The notes under the pieces were generated by a model. The model saw nothing but the letters and a program-made list of their open reading frames with translations. It ran no database searches and was not told the origin of the DNA. Below, piece after piece: positions 52,377-63,100 of a DNA stretch of 64,000 nucleotides. Position 1 is the first letter of the stretch. Every line of letters begins with the position of its first letter. The DNA lies in assembly GCF_904063065.1 (NCBI RefSeq), contig NZ_CAJFCL010000010.1, forward strand, positions 97,377 to 161,376, written 5' to 3'. A program made the translations under genes and the position numbers. This DNA is from Pseudomonas paraversuta (lineage in GTDB: Bacteria > Pseudomonadota > Gammaproteobacteria > Pseudomonadales > Pseudomonadaceae).

Positions 52377-53633
52377 TCACTGGGCTGCGGGGTACTCCAA
52401 CTCCGCAACCTGTTGCCCGCCTCGGGCGAGGCGTTTGGCCTGGTACATCGCCGAATCCGCTGCACAGAGCAGCGTATCCGGGGTTGCGCCATGTTCGGGG
52501 TAAACGGCGATTCCAATACTGAGCGACGTCACGACATGGCTGTCATCCGGTAACCGGATCGGCTCAAGCATGCTGGCGATGATTTTGTCTGCAATACGCT
52601 GGGCATCTTCGATGCGGTGCAGCGGGGTCAGGGATATGGCGAATTCGTCGCCGCCCAGACGCGCCACCACATCGTTTTCGCGCAACTGGGCGCGGATCCG
52701 CGTTGCCACTGCGACCAGCACCGCGTCTCCAGCGGCATGGCCATGGGTATCGTTGATGTCTTTAAAGCGGTCACTGTCGAGAAACAGCACGGCAACCTTA
52801 TCTCCGGGCTTGTTCAGCGTGCGCAAGGTCAGCGCCAGCCGCGCGGCAAAATAGGCTCGGTTGGGCAGATTGGTCAGCGAGTCGTGGCTGGCCTGGTGCG
52901 CCAGACTCTGATTTTCATTTTGCAAGTGGCTTTGCCATGACTCCAGCTCATCAAGCAAGGCATTGAAGTCGTTGCCCAGGCTGTCCAGCTCGGCGATATG
53001 GGCAGGCGGCACGCGACGGTCAAACGCCCGATCGATGCGCGCGGCGTGGGCAACTTCGGCCAACTGCTGCAAGGGGCCGGTAATGCCGCCAAGCAGACGC
53101 CGCGACAGGTACAACGCGCTCCAGGCACTGAGCGCCGTACACAGAAGCACGCCAAGCAAGCCGCTGAGTAAAAAGCGCAACATGTTGGCGCCGTGCCCGC
53201 TGACCACCACCACCCCGACTTCCCGCCCCTGATGCTCAATCGGGACCTTGATCGGCTGTTGCAGCAAACTGTCGGCCAGCAGCATTTCGACCTTCGACAG
53301 CAAGCCGGTTTCCGGGCGCCGCCAATGGGCGAGCAATTCACCATTGGCGGTGTAGACCTCAGCCTCGGCGACGGCTTCGGTGGAAGCGATCATGTCCAGC
53401 GCTTCGGTTGCCGCCACCTGATCATCAAACACCACGGCAGCTTCCACGGTGTAGTTGATGGAGCGGGCGATCAAGTGCAGGTTGTGGTCCGCATAAACCT
53501 TGAGCGCCAGCACGCCCAGCAGGGTCATGGACGCGCTGGCCAGGATCACTGCTACCAGCGCTACTCCCAGATGCCCGCGCCGCAGCACAGAGCGCAGGCT
53601 GCGCCGCTGTTCAGGAGCTTTGAACAGGCTCAT
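52377..53633 (-). CDS. yfiN: Membrane diguanylate cyclase YfiN/TpbB
   Basis: A 418-residue inner-membrane enzyme. TM1 is at about residues 24-46, followed by a periplasmic sensor domain of about 110 residues, TM2 at about 160-180, HAMP and GGDEF. The active-site GGDEF is at 327-331, and an inhibitory RxxD site (Arg318-Asp321) lies five residues before it, so product inhibition is likely. It synthesises c-di-GMP from GTP and is held inactive by periplasmic YfiR. Its ATG overlaps the yfiR stop by 4 bp. Confidence 0.94.
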   Translation of the reverse strand: MSLFKAPEQRRSLRSVLRRGHLGVALVAVILASASMTLLGVLALKVYADHNLHLIARSINYTVEAAVVFDDQVAATEALDMIASTEAVAEAEVYTANGELLAHWRRPETGLLSKVEMLLADSLLQQPIKVPIEHQGREVGVVVVSGHGANMLRFLLSGLLGVLLCTALSAWSALYLSRRLLGGITGPLQQLAEVAHAARIDRAFDRRVPPAHIAELDSLGNDFNALLDELESWQSHLQNENQSLAHQASHDSLTNLPNRAYFAARLALTLRTLNKPGDKVAVLFLDSDRFKDINDTHGHAAGDAVLVAVATRIRAQLRENDVVARLGGDEFAISLTPLHRIEDAQRIADKIIASMLEPIRLPDDSHVVTSLSIGIAVYPEHGATPDTLLCAADSAMYQAKRLARGGQQVAELEYPAAQ

Positions 53634-54226
53634 GGTTGAACCGCCCGACGCCGTGACAGTTGCAACACGCTGGGGTGAATACGCACACCGCTGCGGGCAA
53701 CAGAGTCGAGGTTGACCTCAAATGTCACTTGCTCATCGGTCACCCGCAGGCAGAACAGACTGCCGACGGTGCATTGATCACCGTATTCGCTGATGCTCAG
53801 GACGGCTTGTCCGCTCAGGGAACTGAACAGGCTGCTGCGCTCTGCGGTGCTTAGCTTGCCCAGATACACCGCGTTGCACTCGCGGGCTATGGCCGGATTA
53901 CTCACCAGCATGCGCCGCACTTGCACCTGCCGACCACTGGACTGGGTAGCACCTTGAAGCAAGTCATCGGTGTATTCAGTGGGGCCCACCACGCACAACT
54001 GCATTTGAGCCGGCTCGATGGGCCAGCGTGCATAGCTGAGGATGCCCAGGACCACTTGGGTCACAGCCTTCGCTCGCTGATCTGCCAGGTTGCTGGAAGC
54101 TTCAGGCTGGGCCAGGCAGGGAGTGCTCAACAGTAACAGGCAAAGTGATAGCCGCCGTAGCCGCCATCCAGCCCCTTGTCCTGTCGGTGGGACAGCCACG
54201 TCCATGCCTGAAATCTCTGTATTCAT
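53630..54226 (-). CDS. yfiR: Periplasmic repressor YfiR (DUF4154 family)
   Basis: A 198-residue protein with an N-terminal signal peptide (about residues 22-39, ending PCLA) and a DUF4154-type body. Four Cys residues are present in the mature part (Cys in QLCVVG, ARECNAV, DQCTVG and LFCLRV), matching the disulfide pattern of YfiR, a redox-sensitive repressor of YfiN. It is the first gene of the operon, with a 4-bp overlap to yfiN. The start is uncertain: an ATG at 54226 or one seven codons later. Confidence 0.92.
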   Translation of the reverse strand: MNTEISGMDVAVPPTGQGAGWRLRRLSLCLLLLSTPCLAQPEASSNLADQRAKAVTQVVLGILSYARWPIEPAQMQLCVVGPTEYTDDLLQGATQSSGRQVQVRRMLVSNPAIARECNAVYLGKLSTAERSSLFSSLSGQAVLSISEYGDQCTVGSLFCLRVTDEQVTFEVNLDSVARSGVRIHPSVLQLSRRRAVQP

Positions 54227-54257
54227 TAGGTGAGTGATGTCGCAACGATAGCACGGA

Positions 54258-54278
54258 GCGCATCAAAACGTGATGCGC
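54258..54278. repeat. Small inverted repeat upstream of yfiR
   Basis: An 8-bp perfect inverted repeat (54258-54265 and 54271-54278, GCGCATCA/TGATGCGC) with a 5-nt spacer lies about 30 bp upstream of the yfiR start. It could be an operator. It is short enough to be chance in GC-rich DNA. Confidence 0.4.
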
Positions 54279-54386
54279 GTCACATTATGCCCGGCCGCAA
54301 CGGTTTGCGCAGGACCCATACCCCGAGGTTCTGCCGCAAGTTGCGGCCAGGGCCATAAGCAGGGGGCAAATCCTCTTTGACCATGG

Positions 54387-56471
54387 CTACTTCAGCCCCA
54401 GCATCAAGCCGCTCAAGCGCTTAACCTTGCGCTGTACCGCTTCTTCGAAGACACCGGCACGCGGCTCGACCAGGCTGAACCAGTGTTTGGCCCGGGTGAT
54501 ACCGGTGTAAATCAGCTCCTTGGTCAATACCGGGTTCAGCGCTTCCGGCAGCACCAGCGCGGTGTGGGAGAACTCCGAGCCCTGGGATTTGTGCACGGTC
54601 ATGGCGTACACCGTTTCCACATCATTGAGGCGGCTTGGCAGCACAAAGCGAATGCCGCCCTGCCCGTCGTTGCGAGCGAAAGCCACGCGCAACACGTACT
54701 TTGGTGTCAGTCCGTCACGCTCAGGGAGTTTGAGAGCAATGCCGATATCGCCGTTCATCAACCCCAGGCCGTAATCATTGCGGGTCATCAGCACCGGGCG
54801 ACCTTCGTACCAGTGCTGGTCGCTGTCAATCAGCTTATGGCCGAACAGGGCACGGGTGATGCGCTCATTCAGACCTTCGACACCCCAGGGACCTTTGCGC
54901 ACCGCACACAGTACTTGAAACGCTTCGAACGCCTCCAGCACCTTGCCGGCCCACGCGCCCCAGCAGGGGTCTTCGAGCCCCGCCTCGGCTGCCGGGCGCT
55001 GCTCGCGCAACACCTCGAGATAGTGTCGATAGCCTTTGGCCTGCGCCCCTCGCCCTTCCAGCGCCAGGCGCTCAAAGGCACGGTCCTGTTCACCCTTGAG
55101 GGACAGGGCAAAAAGGTCGGCATGGCTGCCGGCCGCCAATAGCGCCCGCGCAGCATCGGATTGCTGACGATTGACCAGGCGCGAGAGCTGGCCGATGCCA
55201 CTGCCTTCGCCAAAGCGCCGCGAATGGCGGAGCATGACCACTTGCTGGGCTAACGGATGAGAACCGTCGAGGTCTTGCTGCAATTCACTGGCGGCCAGGC
55301 TTTCGCCGCTGACGTGCTCCAGCCACTCCCGGGTTTGCGGGGTGTACCAACCCGCTTCGGCATCGCGACACAAATCCCCCAGCACGGCACCGGCTTCAAC
55401 CGACGCCAGCTGGTCCTTGTCCCCCAGCAGCACCAGCCGGGCATGGGCGGGCAGTGCATCGAGCAGGTTGGCCATCATTTCCAGGTCGATCATCGAGGCC
55501 TCGTCAACCACCAGCACGTCCAGCGGCAAACGGTTGCCCGCGTGATGGCGGAAGTGCCGGGTGCCGGGGCGACTGCCAAGCAGGCGGTGAACGGTGGTCA
55601 CATCACTGGGGATTTTTTGCCGGACCTTGTCGTCCACTTCCAGTGACTTGACTTGCAGACTGATGGACTCGGTCAAGCGTGCCGCTGCCTTGCCGGTCGG
55701 CGCGGCAAGACGGATCCGCAACGGGGTCCCCGCTTCAACGGCCGGGGCTTGAAGCAGTGCCAGCAAACGTACCACCGTGGTGGTTTTACCCGTACCGGGA
55801 CCGCCGGTGACAATGCTGAACGCGCCCCGGGTGGCCAGGGCGCAGGCCAGCTTCTGCCAGTCAATCGGCGCATTCGCGGCGGGGCTGCCGAACAGGCTGT
55901 CGAGGCGCGCAGGCAAATCTGCAGAGGTCACTTGAGTGGCTGCCAGCCGTTGGCGCAATGCGCTGTCGATGCGCCGCTCATACGCCCAGTAACGACGCAG
56001 ATACAGACGCCGGTCACTCAGCACCAATGGCCGGCTGGCGGCATCGGCCAGCGGCTGGCCGGCATGCTCTACCAGCGGGCTGGCTTGCAAAGCCTTGCAC
56101 CAGGCGTCGCCATCCAGCGCTTCGAGTAATTGTGAGGGCAGCAACATGGCACCGGTCTGCACATCACCCTCAGGCGGCAGGGACAGCGCGAAATCGGGCT
56201 CTTTCAGGGTTTCAAACAGGTCCAGGCAGACGTGCCCGTGCCCCAGCTGGTGGCTGGTCAACGCCGCCGCCAGCAGCACCAATGGATCGCCATGGGGGTC
56301 GCGCTCATGCAGAAATGCGACAAAGGCTTTATCCAGAGCGCGCAGCCAGCCGCGCTCCACCCAGCGCTCCAGCAATAGCAGCAAATCCTCGGCCCGGTGC
56401 AAGGGTTGCAGCCGGGCCAGGCTCTCGGCCGTCAGCGGGGTAGGCAACAGCTCGGCAAATGAACGACTCAT
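54387..56471 (-). CDS. recD: RecBCD subunit alpha (RecD helicase)
   Basis: A 694-residue SF1B helicase. Walker A is GGPGTGKTTT at about residues 222-231. Further motifs are VVDEASMID (Walker B), LLGDKDQLASVEAG (motif III) and the C-terminal MTVHKSQGSEF and YTGITRAK. RecD is the 5'-3' motor of RecBCD and controls its Chi response. Its ATG overlaps the recB stop by 4 bp (ATGA), so translation is coupled. Confidence 0.95.
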   Translation of the reverse strand: MSRSFAELLPTPLTAESLARLQPLHRAEDLLLLLERWVERGWLRALDKAFVAFLHERDPHGDPLVLLAAALTSHQLGHGHVCLDLFETLKEPDFALSLPPEGDVQTGAMLLPSQLLEALDGDAWCKALQASPLVEHAGQPLADAASRPLVLSDRRLYLRRYWAYERRIDSALRQRLAATQVTSADLPARLDSLFGSPAANAPIDWQKLACALATRGAFSIVTGGPGTGKTTTVVRLLALLQAPAVEAGTPLRIRLAAPTGKAAARLTESISLQVKSLEVDDKVRQKIPSDVTTVHRLLGSRPGTRHFRHHAGNRLPLDVLVVDEASMIDLEMMANLLDALPAHARLVLLGDKDQLASVEAGAVLGDLCRDAEAGWYTPQTREWLEHVSGESLAASELQQDLDGSHPLAQQVVMLRHSRRFGEGSGIGQLSRLVNRQQSDAARALLAAGSHADLFALSLKGEQDRAFERLALEGRGAQAKGYRHYLEVLREQRPAAEAGLEDPCWGAWAGKVLEAFEAFQVLCAVRKGPWGVEGLNERITRALFGHKLIDSDQHWYEGRPVLMTRNDYGLGLMNGDIGIALKLPERDGLTPKYVLRVAFARNDGQGGIRFVLPSRLNDVETVYAMTVHKSQGSEFSHTALVLPEALNPVLTKELIYTGITRAKHWFSLVEPRAGVFEEAVQRKVKRLSGLMLGLK

Positions 56472-59400
56472 AATAACACTCCCTGTTCCCACGCCGGCTC
56501 TGCCTGTTGTGCCGCAGGTTTGCCCTGGAACATCAGGTCCAGGCTTTCGATCAATAGTCTGGGCGGACGGGTGAAGAACACGCCCTGCCCCTGGGACCGG
56601 GTACCGCGCAAGAACAGGTAGAGCGCGCCGCCCATATGCCGGTCATAGTCGTAATCGGCCAACCTGGCCTTTAGCTGGCGATGCAGGGCCAGCAGGTACA
56701 ACACGTATTGCAGGTCGTAGCGGTTATCCAGAATGGAGGCCGTCATCGCTTGCTCGGTGTAGGCCGAGTCGTCGGCACCCAGCCAGTTGGATTTGTAGTC
56801 CGCCACGTAGTAACGCCCCTGGTGTTCAAACGTCAGGTCAATAAAGCCTTTGAACATGCCATTGAGCAGGCTCGGTTCCGCTGCCGCACGTGCGGCACCG
56901 CCATGGGTGTGCTGGCGTACCAGCCTGTCCAGTTGCAGGACATCAACCTTGTGGCTGGCAAACCAGAATTCCATTTCGATCTGATACTGGCTCAGCTCGC
57001 TGAGGACCACCGCCGGCTGACCGTTATTGAGGCGCAGCGGCTCATCTTGCAGATGCTGCAACCAGTCGCTCAGGGTCTCGATCCAGCCTTGCCAGCCGCG
57101 ACGGTTGCAACGCCGGGCCACGGCATTCTGGATGGCCTGCGGGTCTGCCTTGAAGCCTTCGCTGCCCGCCCATTCGAGCAGACCATGGAGGAAGGTTCCG
57201 GGATTGGGCCCGCGGGGAAACCGGTGAATGTCGCCGCCACTGAGCAGCACTTCACGCGGCGCATCCGGATCAAGCCGCTCATCGTCCGAGAGTTTTTGCG
57301 CCAGGGCGCTTTCAGGGGCTTCGGCGGGGCTGAGGCTGTCACCAATGCGCAAGGCACTGTAGGACGCGATCCACCAGTTTTCCGCTGCCCGACGTGCCGG
57401 TAGCAGCGGCTTGAGCAGGGTCGCCTGATTGAGCGGTGGATAAAATTTCGCCTCGCTGGCCGTCGGCACGGGCAAGTAGCGGATCGCCGCGCAGTCTTGT
57501 TGCAAGTCAGTCAGCCAACCCTGCAATCCTGCGGACTCGGCCAGCAGCGCACCACCTCCGAGCAAATAGCCCAGTGCTGAAAGGTGCAGCACCGAACGAT
57601 TGTTGTTACCGCGCTTGAGGTCGGCCACCCCCAGCCAGCAAGCATGCTGGGCCCGGGTCAGGGCCACATAGAGCAGGCGCAGGTCTTCGGCCAGACGCTC
57701 GTCATCGGCCTGGGTTATCAGCTCTGGCGTGGCCTTTAAACTCACCCGCGGGTTGCCCGCATCATCGTGATAATGCAGCGGCAAACGGCTGCCATCCACA
57801 GGTTTGGTGGAGCAAATAAACGGCAGAAATACCAAGGGGTATTCCAGGCCTTTGGACTTGTGAATGGTCACCACTTTGACCAGTTGCTCGTCACTTTCAA
57901 GGCGCAGGATTTGCTCTTCCCCGGCCTGCCCGGATAGCGCCAGGTGCTCGGCCAGATGCCGGATCAGCGCCTGTTCGCCATCCAGTTCGGTGGCGGCCTG
58001 CTGCAGCAGTTCGGACAGGTGCAGGACGTTGGTCAATATCCGTTCGCCATCGACACGGGCAATCAGCGCCTGAGGCAATTGGAAGTCATGCAGCAGTCGG
58101 CGCAACATGGCCAGCACACCCTGCTTGCGCCAGATCTCGCGGTAGCCCCGGAATTGCATGACCCGGGATTCCCAGGCCAGTTCGTCCTGATTCAGACGTT
58201 CGAGTTCAATCAGCGGCAGGTCGAGGGTGATGCAGGCCAGGGCGGCCCGCAGCGGGCGTTCAACGTCCGGCTCGGCACAGGCTTTGAGCCAGGCCAGTAC
58301 ATCGTGGGCTTCCTGGGCGGCGTAGACCGAATCCTTATCAGACAGGTAAACGCTGCGTACGCCCCGTGTCGACAATTCACGCCTGACCGCCTGAGCTTCC
58401 TTACCGTCACGCACCAGAATGGCAATGTCTGCCGGCAATACACCGCGCAGGGCTTTGCCCGGCTGGGCAAAACCGCACCGACCTTGCTGACCGCCATTGA
58501 GCAACTCAACAATTTGGCTGGCACAGGCCGCTGCCAGTTGCTGACGATAAATGACACCTGACAGCGGCTGCTCGGAGGGCAGTTGCCAAAGGGTCAATGC
58601 AGTGGCGGGCTGGCCATCCAGTTGCAGGACTTCTTTACGGCCCTGGGATTTGACCGACACAAAGGGCACCGGATTCTCCGGACCTTCGCGGAACAAAAAT
58701 GCCCCCCGCCCGCTGTCCCGCTGCTCGGCCCGGGCAAATACGTGGTTCACCGCTTCGACCATTACATGGCTGGAGCGGAAGTTGGTATCAAGGGTATGCA
58801 GTCGGCCACTGGTGGCGTGACGGGCACGCAAATAGGTGTAGATGTCGGCGCCGCGAAAGGCATAGATCGCCTGTTTCGGGTCGCCGATCAGGAACAGGCC
58901 GGTATCGGGACTGTTGTCTTCGATACGGTAGATGGTCTCGAAGATGCGGTACTGCACCGGGTCGGTGTCCTGGAATTCGTCAATCAGGGCCACCGGAAAC
59001 TGCTCGCGAATCAGGGTCGCCAGACGCTCGCCGCCGTCGGCCTGCAACGCCGCGTCGAGCCGCAGCAGCATGTCGTCAAAGCCCATCTCGGCACGCCGAC
59101 GCTTTTCTTCTTCAAAACGTTTGCTCACCCAATAAGCGGCGTGTTCAAGAACTGCGGCATCCGGCGTCGGCAAGGCATCAAGCGCGGCTTTCAGGCCGTG
59201 CATGGCGTCCAGCGCTGGATGCTGCGGGGGCTCGCCTTTCCAGGCTTCTGCGAAGCCATCGGGGGTCAGGCGGGTGAAACCTGTGCCCAGATCCAGCTGC
59301 TCCAGAGATTCGTCAGCCGCCCAGGCACTGAGTTTTTCAAACCAGGGTTCAAAATAACGGGCCTGCATTTTCCTGCCGTCCACCGCTTTGGCGGCCACGG

Positions 59401-60157
59401 CCTGCAGGCAGATTTCACGCAGCTGCTGGGCCCATTGCAACCAGGGGGTTTTCAGCTGTGCAAGGGCCTGGCGACGTTCCAGCAAACAGGCTTCGATCAT
59501 CGAGGCCGGTGTTTGCTCCACATTTTCAGGCGCCCTTGAGCTGCCGAACAAGGCTCGAACCCGCGGTAACAAGGCGGCCGGGCCACTCCAGTTGGCGCGC
59601 ACCCAGTTCAAGGCATCGCCATGCATGGGGTAACAAAACAGTCGCCAGTAATCGCGCAATACTTCGCCGAGCAAATCGCTGTGGTCGGTTTCCAGGGTCT
59701 GGGTAAACAGGCTGCCACTGTCGAAGGCATGTTCACGCAGCATCCGCTGGCACCAACTGTGGATGGTCGAAACGGCAGCTTCGTCCATCCACTGTGCTGC
59801 GATATCGAGGCGCCCGGCACAGGCGGCCCATTGCCCGGGCGCGAACTGGTCCCGCAGTTGTGCAACCAGGGCGTCCGGGGCTTCGATCTCGTCACGGAAG
59901 AACCGCGCGGCTTCAGCGAGTCGGGTGCGGATACGGTCACGCAGCTCTTTGGTCGCGGCATCGGTGAAGGTCACCACCAGGATTTGCGGGGGTAGCAACT
60001 CGCGGCCGAAGCCCGACTCCCCGGCGCCATGCCCCAGAATCAAACGCAAATAGAGTGCCGAGATGGTGAAGGTTTTGCCGGTGCCCGCGCTGGCCTCGAT
60101 CAGTTGACTGCCGCGCAGGGGAAAGGCCAGGGCCAGAGGTGTTTTTTGCTCGTTCAT
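56468..60157 (-). CDS. recB: RecBCD subunit beta (RecB helicase-nuclease)
   Basis: A 1,229-residue protein. Walker A EASAGTGKT is at residues 21-29. The UvrD-like helicase core contains ALIDEFQDTDPVQ (Walker B) and VTIHKSKGLEYP. The C-terminal PD-(D/E)xK nuclease domain has FIDLTFEHQG and VADYKSNWLG. It is the 3'-5' helicase and the nuclease of the complex that processes double-strand breaks and degrades foreign linear DNA. Its ATG overlaps the recC stop by 1 bp. Confidence 0.95.
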   Translation of the reverse strand: MNEQKTPLALAFPLRGSQLIEASAGTGKTFTISALYLRLILGHGAGESGFGRELLPPQILVVTFTDAATKELRDRIRTRLAEAARFFRDEIEAPDALVAQLRDQFAPGQWAACAGRLDIAAQWMDEAAVSTIHSWCQRMLREHAFDSGSLFTQTLETDHSDLLGEVLRDYWRLFCYPMHGDALNWVRANWSGPAALLPRVRALFGSSRAPENVEQTPASMIEACLLERRQALAQLKTPWLQWAQQLREICLQAVAAKAVDGRKMQARYFEPWFEKLSAWAADESLEQLDLGTGFTRLTPDGFAEAWKGEPPQHPALDAMHGLKAALDALPTPDAAVLEHAAYWVSKRFEEEKRRRAEMGFDDMLLRLDAALQADGGERLATLIREQFPVALIDEFQDTDPVQYRIFETIYRIEDNSPDTGLFLIGDPKQAIYAFRGADIYTYLRARHATSGRLHTLDTNFRSSHVMVEAVNHVFARAEQRDSGRGAFLFREGPENPVPFVSVKSQGRKEVLQLDGQPATALTLWQLPSEQPLSGVIYRQQLAAACASQIVELLNGGQQGRCGFAQPGKALRGVLPADIAILVRDGKEAQAVRRELSTRGVRSVYLSDKDSVYAAQEAHDVLAWLKACAEPDVERPLRAALACITLDLPLIELERLNQDELAWESRVMQFRGYREIWRKQGVLAMLRRLLHDFQLPQALIARVDGERILTNVLHLSELLQQAATELDGEQALIRHLAEHLALSGQAGEEQILRLESDEQLVKVVTIHKSKGLEYPLVFLPFICSTKPVDGSRLPLHYHDDAGNPRVSLKATPELITQADDERLAEDLRLLYVALTRAQHACWLGVADLKRGNNNRSVLHLSALGYLLGGGALLAESAGLQGWLTDLQQDCAAIRYLPVPTASEAKFYPPLNQATLLKPLLPARRAAENWWIASYSALRIGDSLSPAEAPESALAQKLSDDERLDPDAPREVLLSGGDIHRFPRGPNPGTFLHGLLEWAGSEGFKADPQAIQNAVARRCNRRGWQGWIETLSDWLQHLQDEPLRLNNGQPAVVLSELSQYQIEMEFWFASHKVDVLQLDRLVRQHTHGGAARAAAEPSLLNGMFKGFIDLTFEHQGRYYVADYKSNWLGADDSAYTEQAMTASILDNRYDLQYVLYLLALHRQLKARLADYDYDRHMGGALYLFLRGTRSQGQGVFFTRPPRLLIESLDLMFQGKPAAQQAEPAWEQGVLL

Positions 60158-63100
60158 TAGCGGGACGCCTCGCTGTTCAATGAACGCCATGGCGCATCAA
60201 AGAGTGGTCGATAGAGGGCATCGCACCACTCTGCAAATTCTTCACTGGCCATCAGGGCCGGGTAATCAGGGAACTGGCGTGCGAGTGCGGCACTTTCGCG
60301 ACGCTCGCCATCGCTGGTCTGGCCGTCGCCTTCGTAGGCTTTTTGCGCCGCGGCATCGGCTTTGGCCGGATCGGTCTGGGCCAGCCAGGCGAAGGCTGTT
60401 TTGACTGCAATGGGTAACGGGCGGCCCATGCCGACTTTCCAGGCCATCAGCAAGTTGCCAAGAATTTCACTGGCGTGCTTGGCCTCCAGAGGCGCGAGCA
60501 GCAAGGTGTCATCGCTGGCTACCAACGCAGTGGACATGTCCAGGCCACTGGCGCAAGCGACCAGGTGGTTGACCCAGGGCCGGGTCAAGCGATGCCATTT
60601 ACGGGTTTTGATCGCGCCAATACTGTTAGGAATAGTCGTGACGGACAGTAGGCCCTTGTCACTGCGTTGATGCAGATTGCTCAGCCAGCCTTCCAGAATC
60701 AGGCCGTTTGACTCAAAGCTGACGGGAAGCGCGCTATTGAGCGGCGTAGGCCAAAGGGCAAGTAATTGCTGATAGCGCTGTAGTACATCTGGAAGTGGCT
60801 CTATCAGTTCTTGCTGCAGACTCTCGCCAAAACCGGCCATGGGCAGCAGACCGCTGCCCTGTAAACGCAGGGCCCGGGTATGCAAGGCCTGTTCAGGCTG
60901 GTCTGGCTGCGCCAATGCGGCTTCGAGCAAGCTGTCGCTCAGGGTGTAGCGCTGTAACGCGTCGAGTACGAAGGGTTCCTCATCTGCCAGAGGCACTTCG
61001 GCCGCCTCAAAGAACACTTTCAAACGTTGGCTAAAGAAGTGCCGTACAGGATTACGCAAGAAGTCCTGCAGTTGGGTCAGGTTCAAAGGTTCTTCTTGTT
61101 CGTGTGCGGTCAGGATGCCCGGCGCAACAGGTGCCGGTTGGGGCTCGTGCAAACGCTGCCATTCCCGGGCATAGCTGAACAGGTTGGAATTACCTTCATG
61201 GAAGTAGCGGGTACTGAAGGGTTGGAGCGGATGTTCCTGGGTCATGGCTTGCAGCAAGTCGCCCCCGCCCGCCAGTTGCCAGCCGCTGGCCAGGTGGTCG
61301 CGCAGTTGCCCGATCAATACGCAGGCAGGACGCTCGCTGTTGTCCCGAATACTGCGCCCGACCCAGCTGATATAGAGCTGATCCCGTGCAGAAAGCAGCG
61401 CTTCGAGCAGCAGGTAGCGGTCATCTTCCCGGCGGGATCTGTCACCCGGGCGGTAGTCACTGCCCATCAGGTCGAAATCAAGCGGTGGTTGCGCACGCGG
61501 GTAGTCGCCATCGTTCATGCCCAACAGGCATACCAGCTTGAACGGAATGGCCCGCATCGGCATCAGGGTGCAAAAATTCACCGCCCCGGCCAAAAAGCGC
61601 TGCGACAGCTTGCCTTGATCAAGCCCGGCCAACCAGGCTTCACGTACTACGGTTAGCGGTAACTCGTCTTGCAGACCGACCAGCTCACAGGTTTCGAGCC
61701 AGGTTTCGCGAAGCTCTTCGAGCTGGGCCAGCAGGTAATCGTCATGTTCGGTTTCTGCCTGGAAAAACAGTTGCACCAATGCCTGCAGGCGCTCGCCCCA
61801 TTGCCCCGGCAAAGCCGGTCGGGACAGCTCCTGGTGGGCAATTTCCAGTGCGTCCAGCAATGCCACGAGGGGACCGATCAGTACCGCATCGAGACCGCCA
61901 ATTTCATCATAAGGCTCAATGCCATCGCAGGCTTCGGCGCTACCGACGGCATAACCGAGCAACATGCGGCGCAGGCCAAAGCGCCAACTGTTTTGTTCCA
62001 GATGAGCCGGCAAACCGAGGCCGGCCCGTTGCTCTGCATTCAGTCCCCAACGAATCCCCGCACCTTCAATCCAGCGATGCAGGGTCGGCAAGTCGCGCTC
62101 TTGTACGTTGAAGCGGGCGCGCAGGGCCGGAACATCCAGCAAGTCGAGAATTTCACTGACGGGAAAACGGCTGTCCGGCAGCTTGAGCAGATGCTCGATG
62201 GCGATCAGCAGTGGATCACGGCCACGCTGGCCCTGGTCTGCCAGGGTGTAGGGGATGAACCGGCGGTCGTCTCGCTCGATCTGGCCAAATACCGCACGGA
62301 TATGGGGCGCGTAGCTGTCGATATCCGGCACCATCACGATCACATCCCGCGGCTGCAACTGAGGATATTTTGCGAATCGGGCGAGCAACTGGTCGTGAAG
62401 GATCTCGACTTCGCGCTGCGCACTGTGGGCAACCTGGAAGCGGATTGATTGATCCTGATCCAAATCGACGGCGGGCCATAACTCGCGGGTTTCGCTGAGG
62501 GGGCGCAGTTCGAGGATGTCATCCTGCAACTGGTTCAGCTGGTTCAGTGGTTGCACCTCACTGAACAGGTCGATACGACCATCACGAAAAGCAGCGCGAT
62601 AACTATTGGGGTCATCGTAGCTGTCGAGCAAATTGATGTAGTCACGCCCTTGTTTGCCCCAGGCAGCAAGCAACGGGTGGGCGTGTTGATGCAGGATATC
62701 CAGGTCCAGGGCTGCAGGCATTCCCGCTTTGCGCGCCTGACGTTTGTACTGGTGACGCAGCAGGTCTTTATCCGCAACGATGTCAGACCAGTGATGGCGA
62801 CAAGGGTTGTGTACACACAGCAGCACCTGGCTGAAACGGGAAAGTCCGGCCAGGGCTTCGAGCGCCTGGGCGGGCAGTGAAGAAATCCCGAATACAATCA
62901 CCCTGGCCGGTAAACCGGGCGGCGCTTGCTCAAGGCTGTTGATCTTATCCATGAAGCGCTGGTGAACACCGGCCCGACTCTGGGACATGCCCTCCTCACC
63001 CACATCGAGCAATAACGCACGCCAGAGTTCGGCCTGCCAGCAGTTAGCCGGGCTCAGGGCCGGACTTTCACCCCGGGCGTTGCGCAATTGATGGCGGCCT

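Noticed and set aside
54293..54348. A terminator after recD
   Set aside because: Only a 9-bp stem with a 38-nt loop and no T-run; too weak to call.
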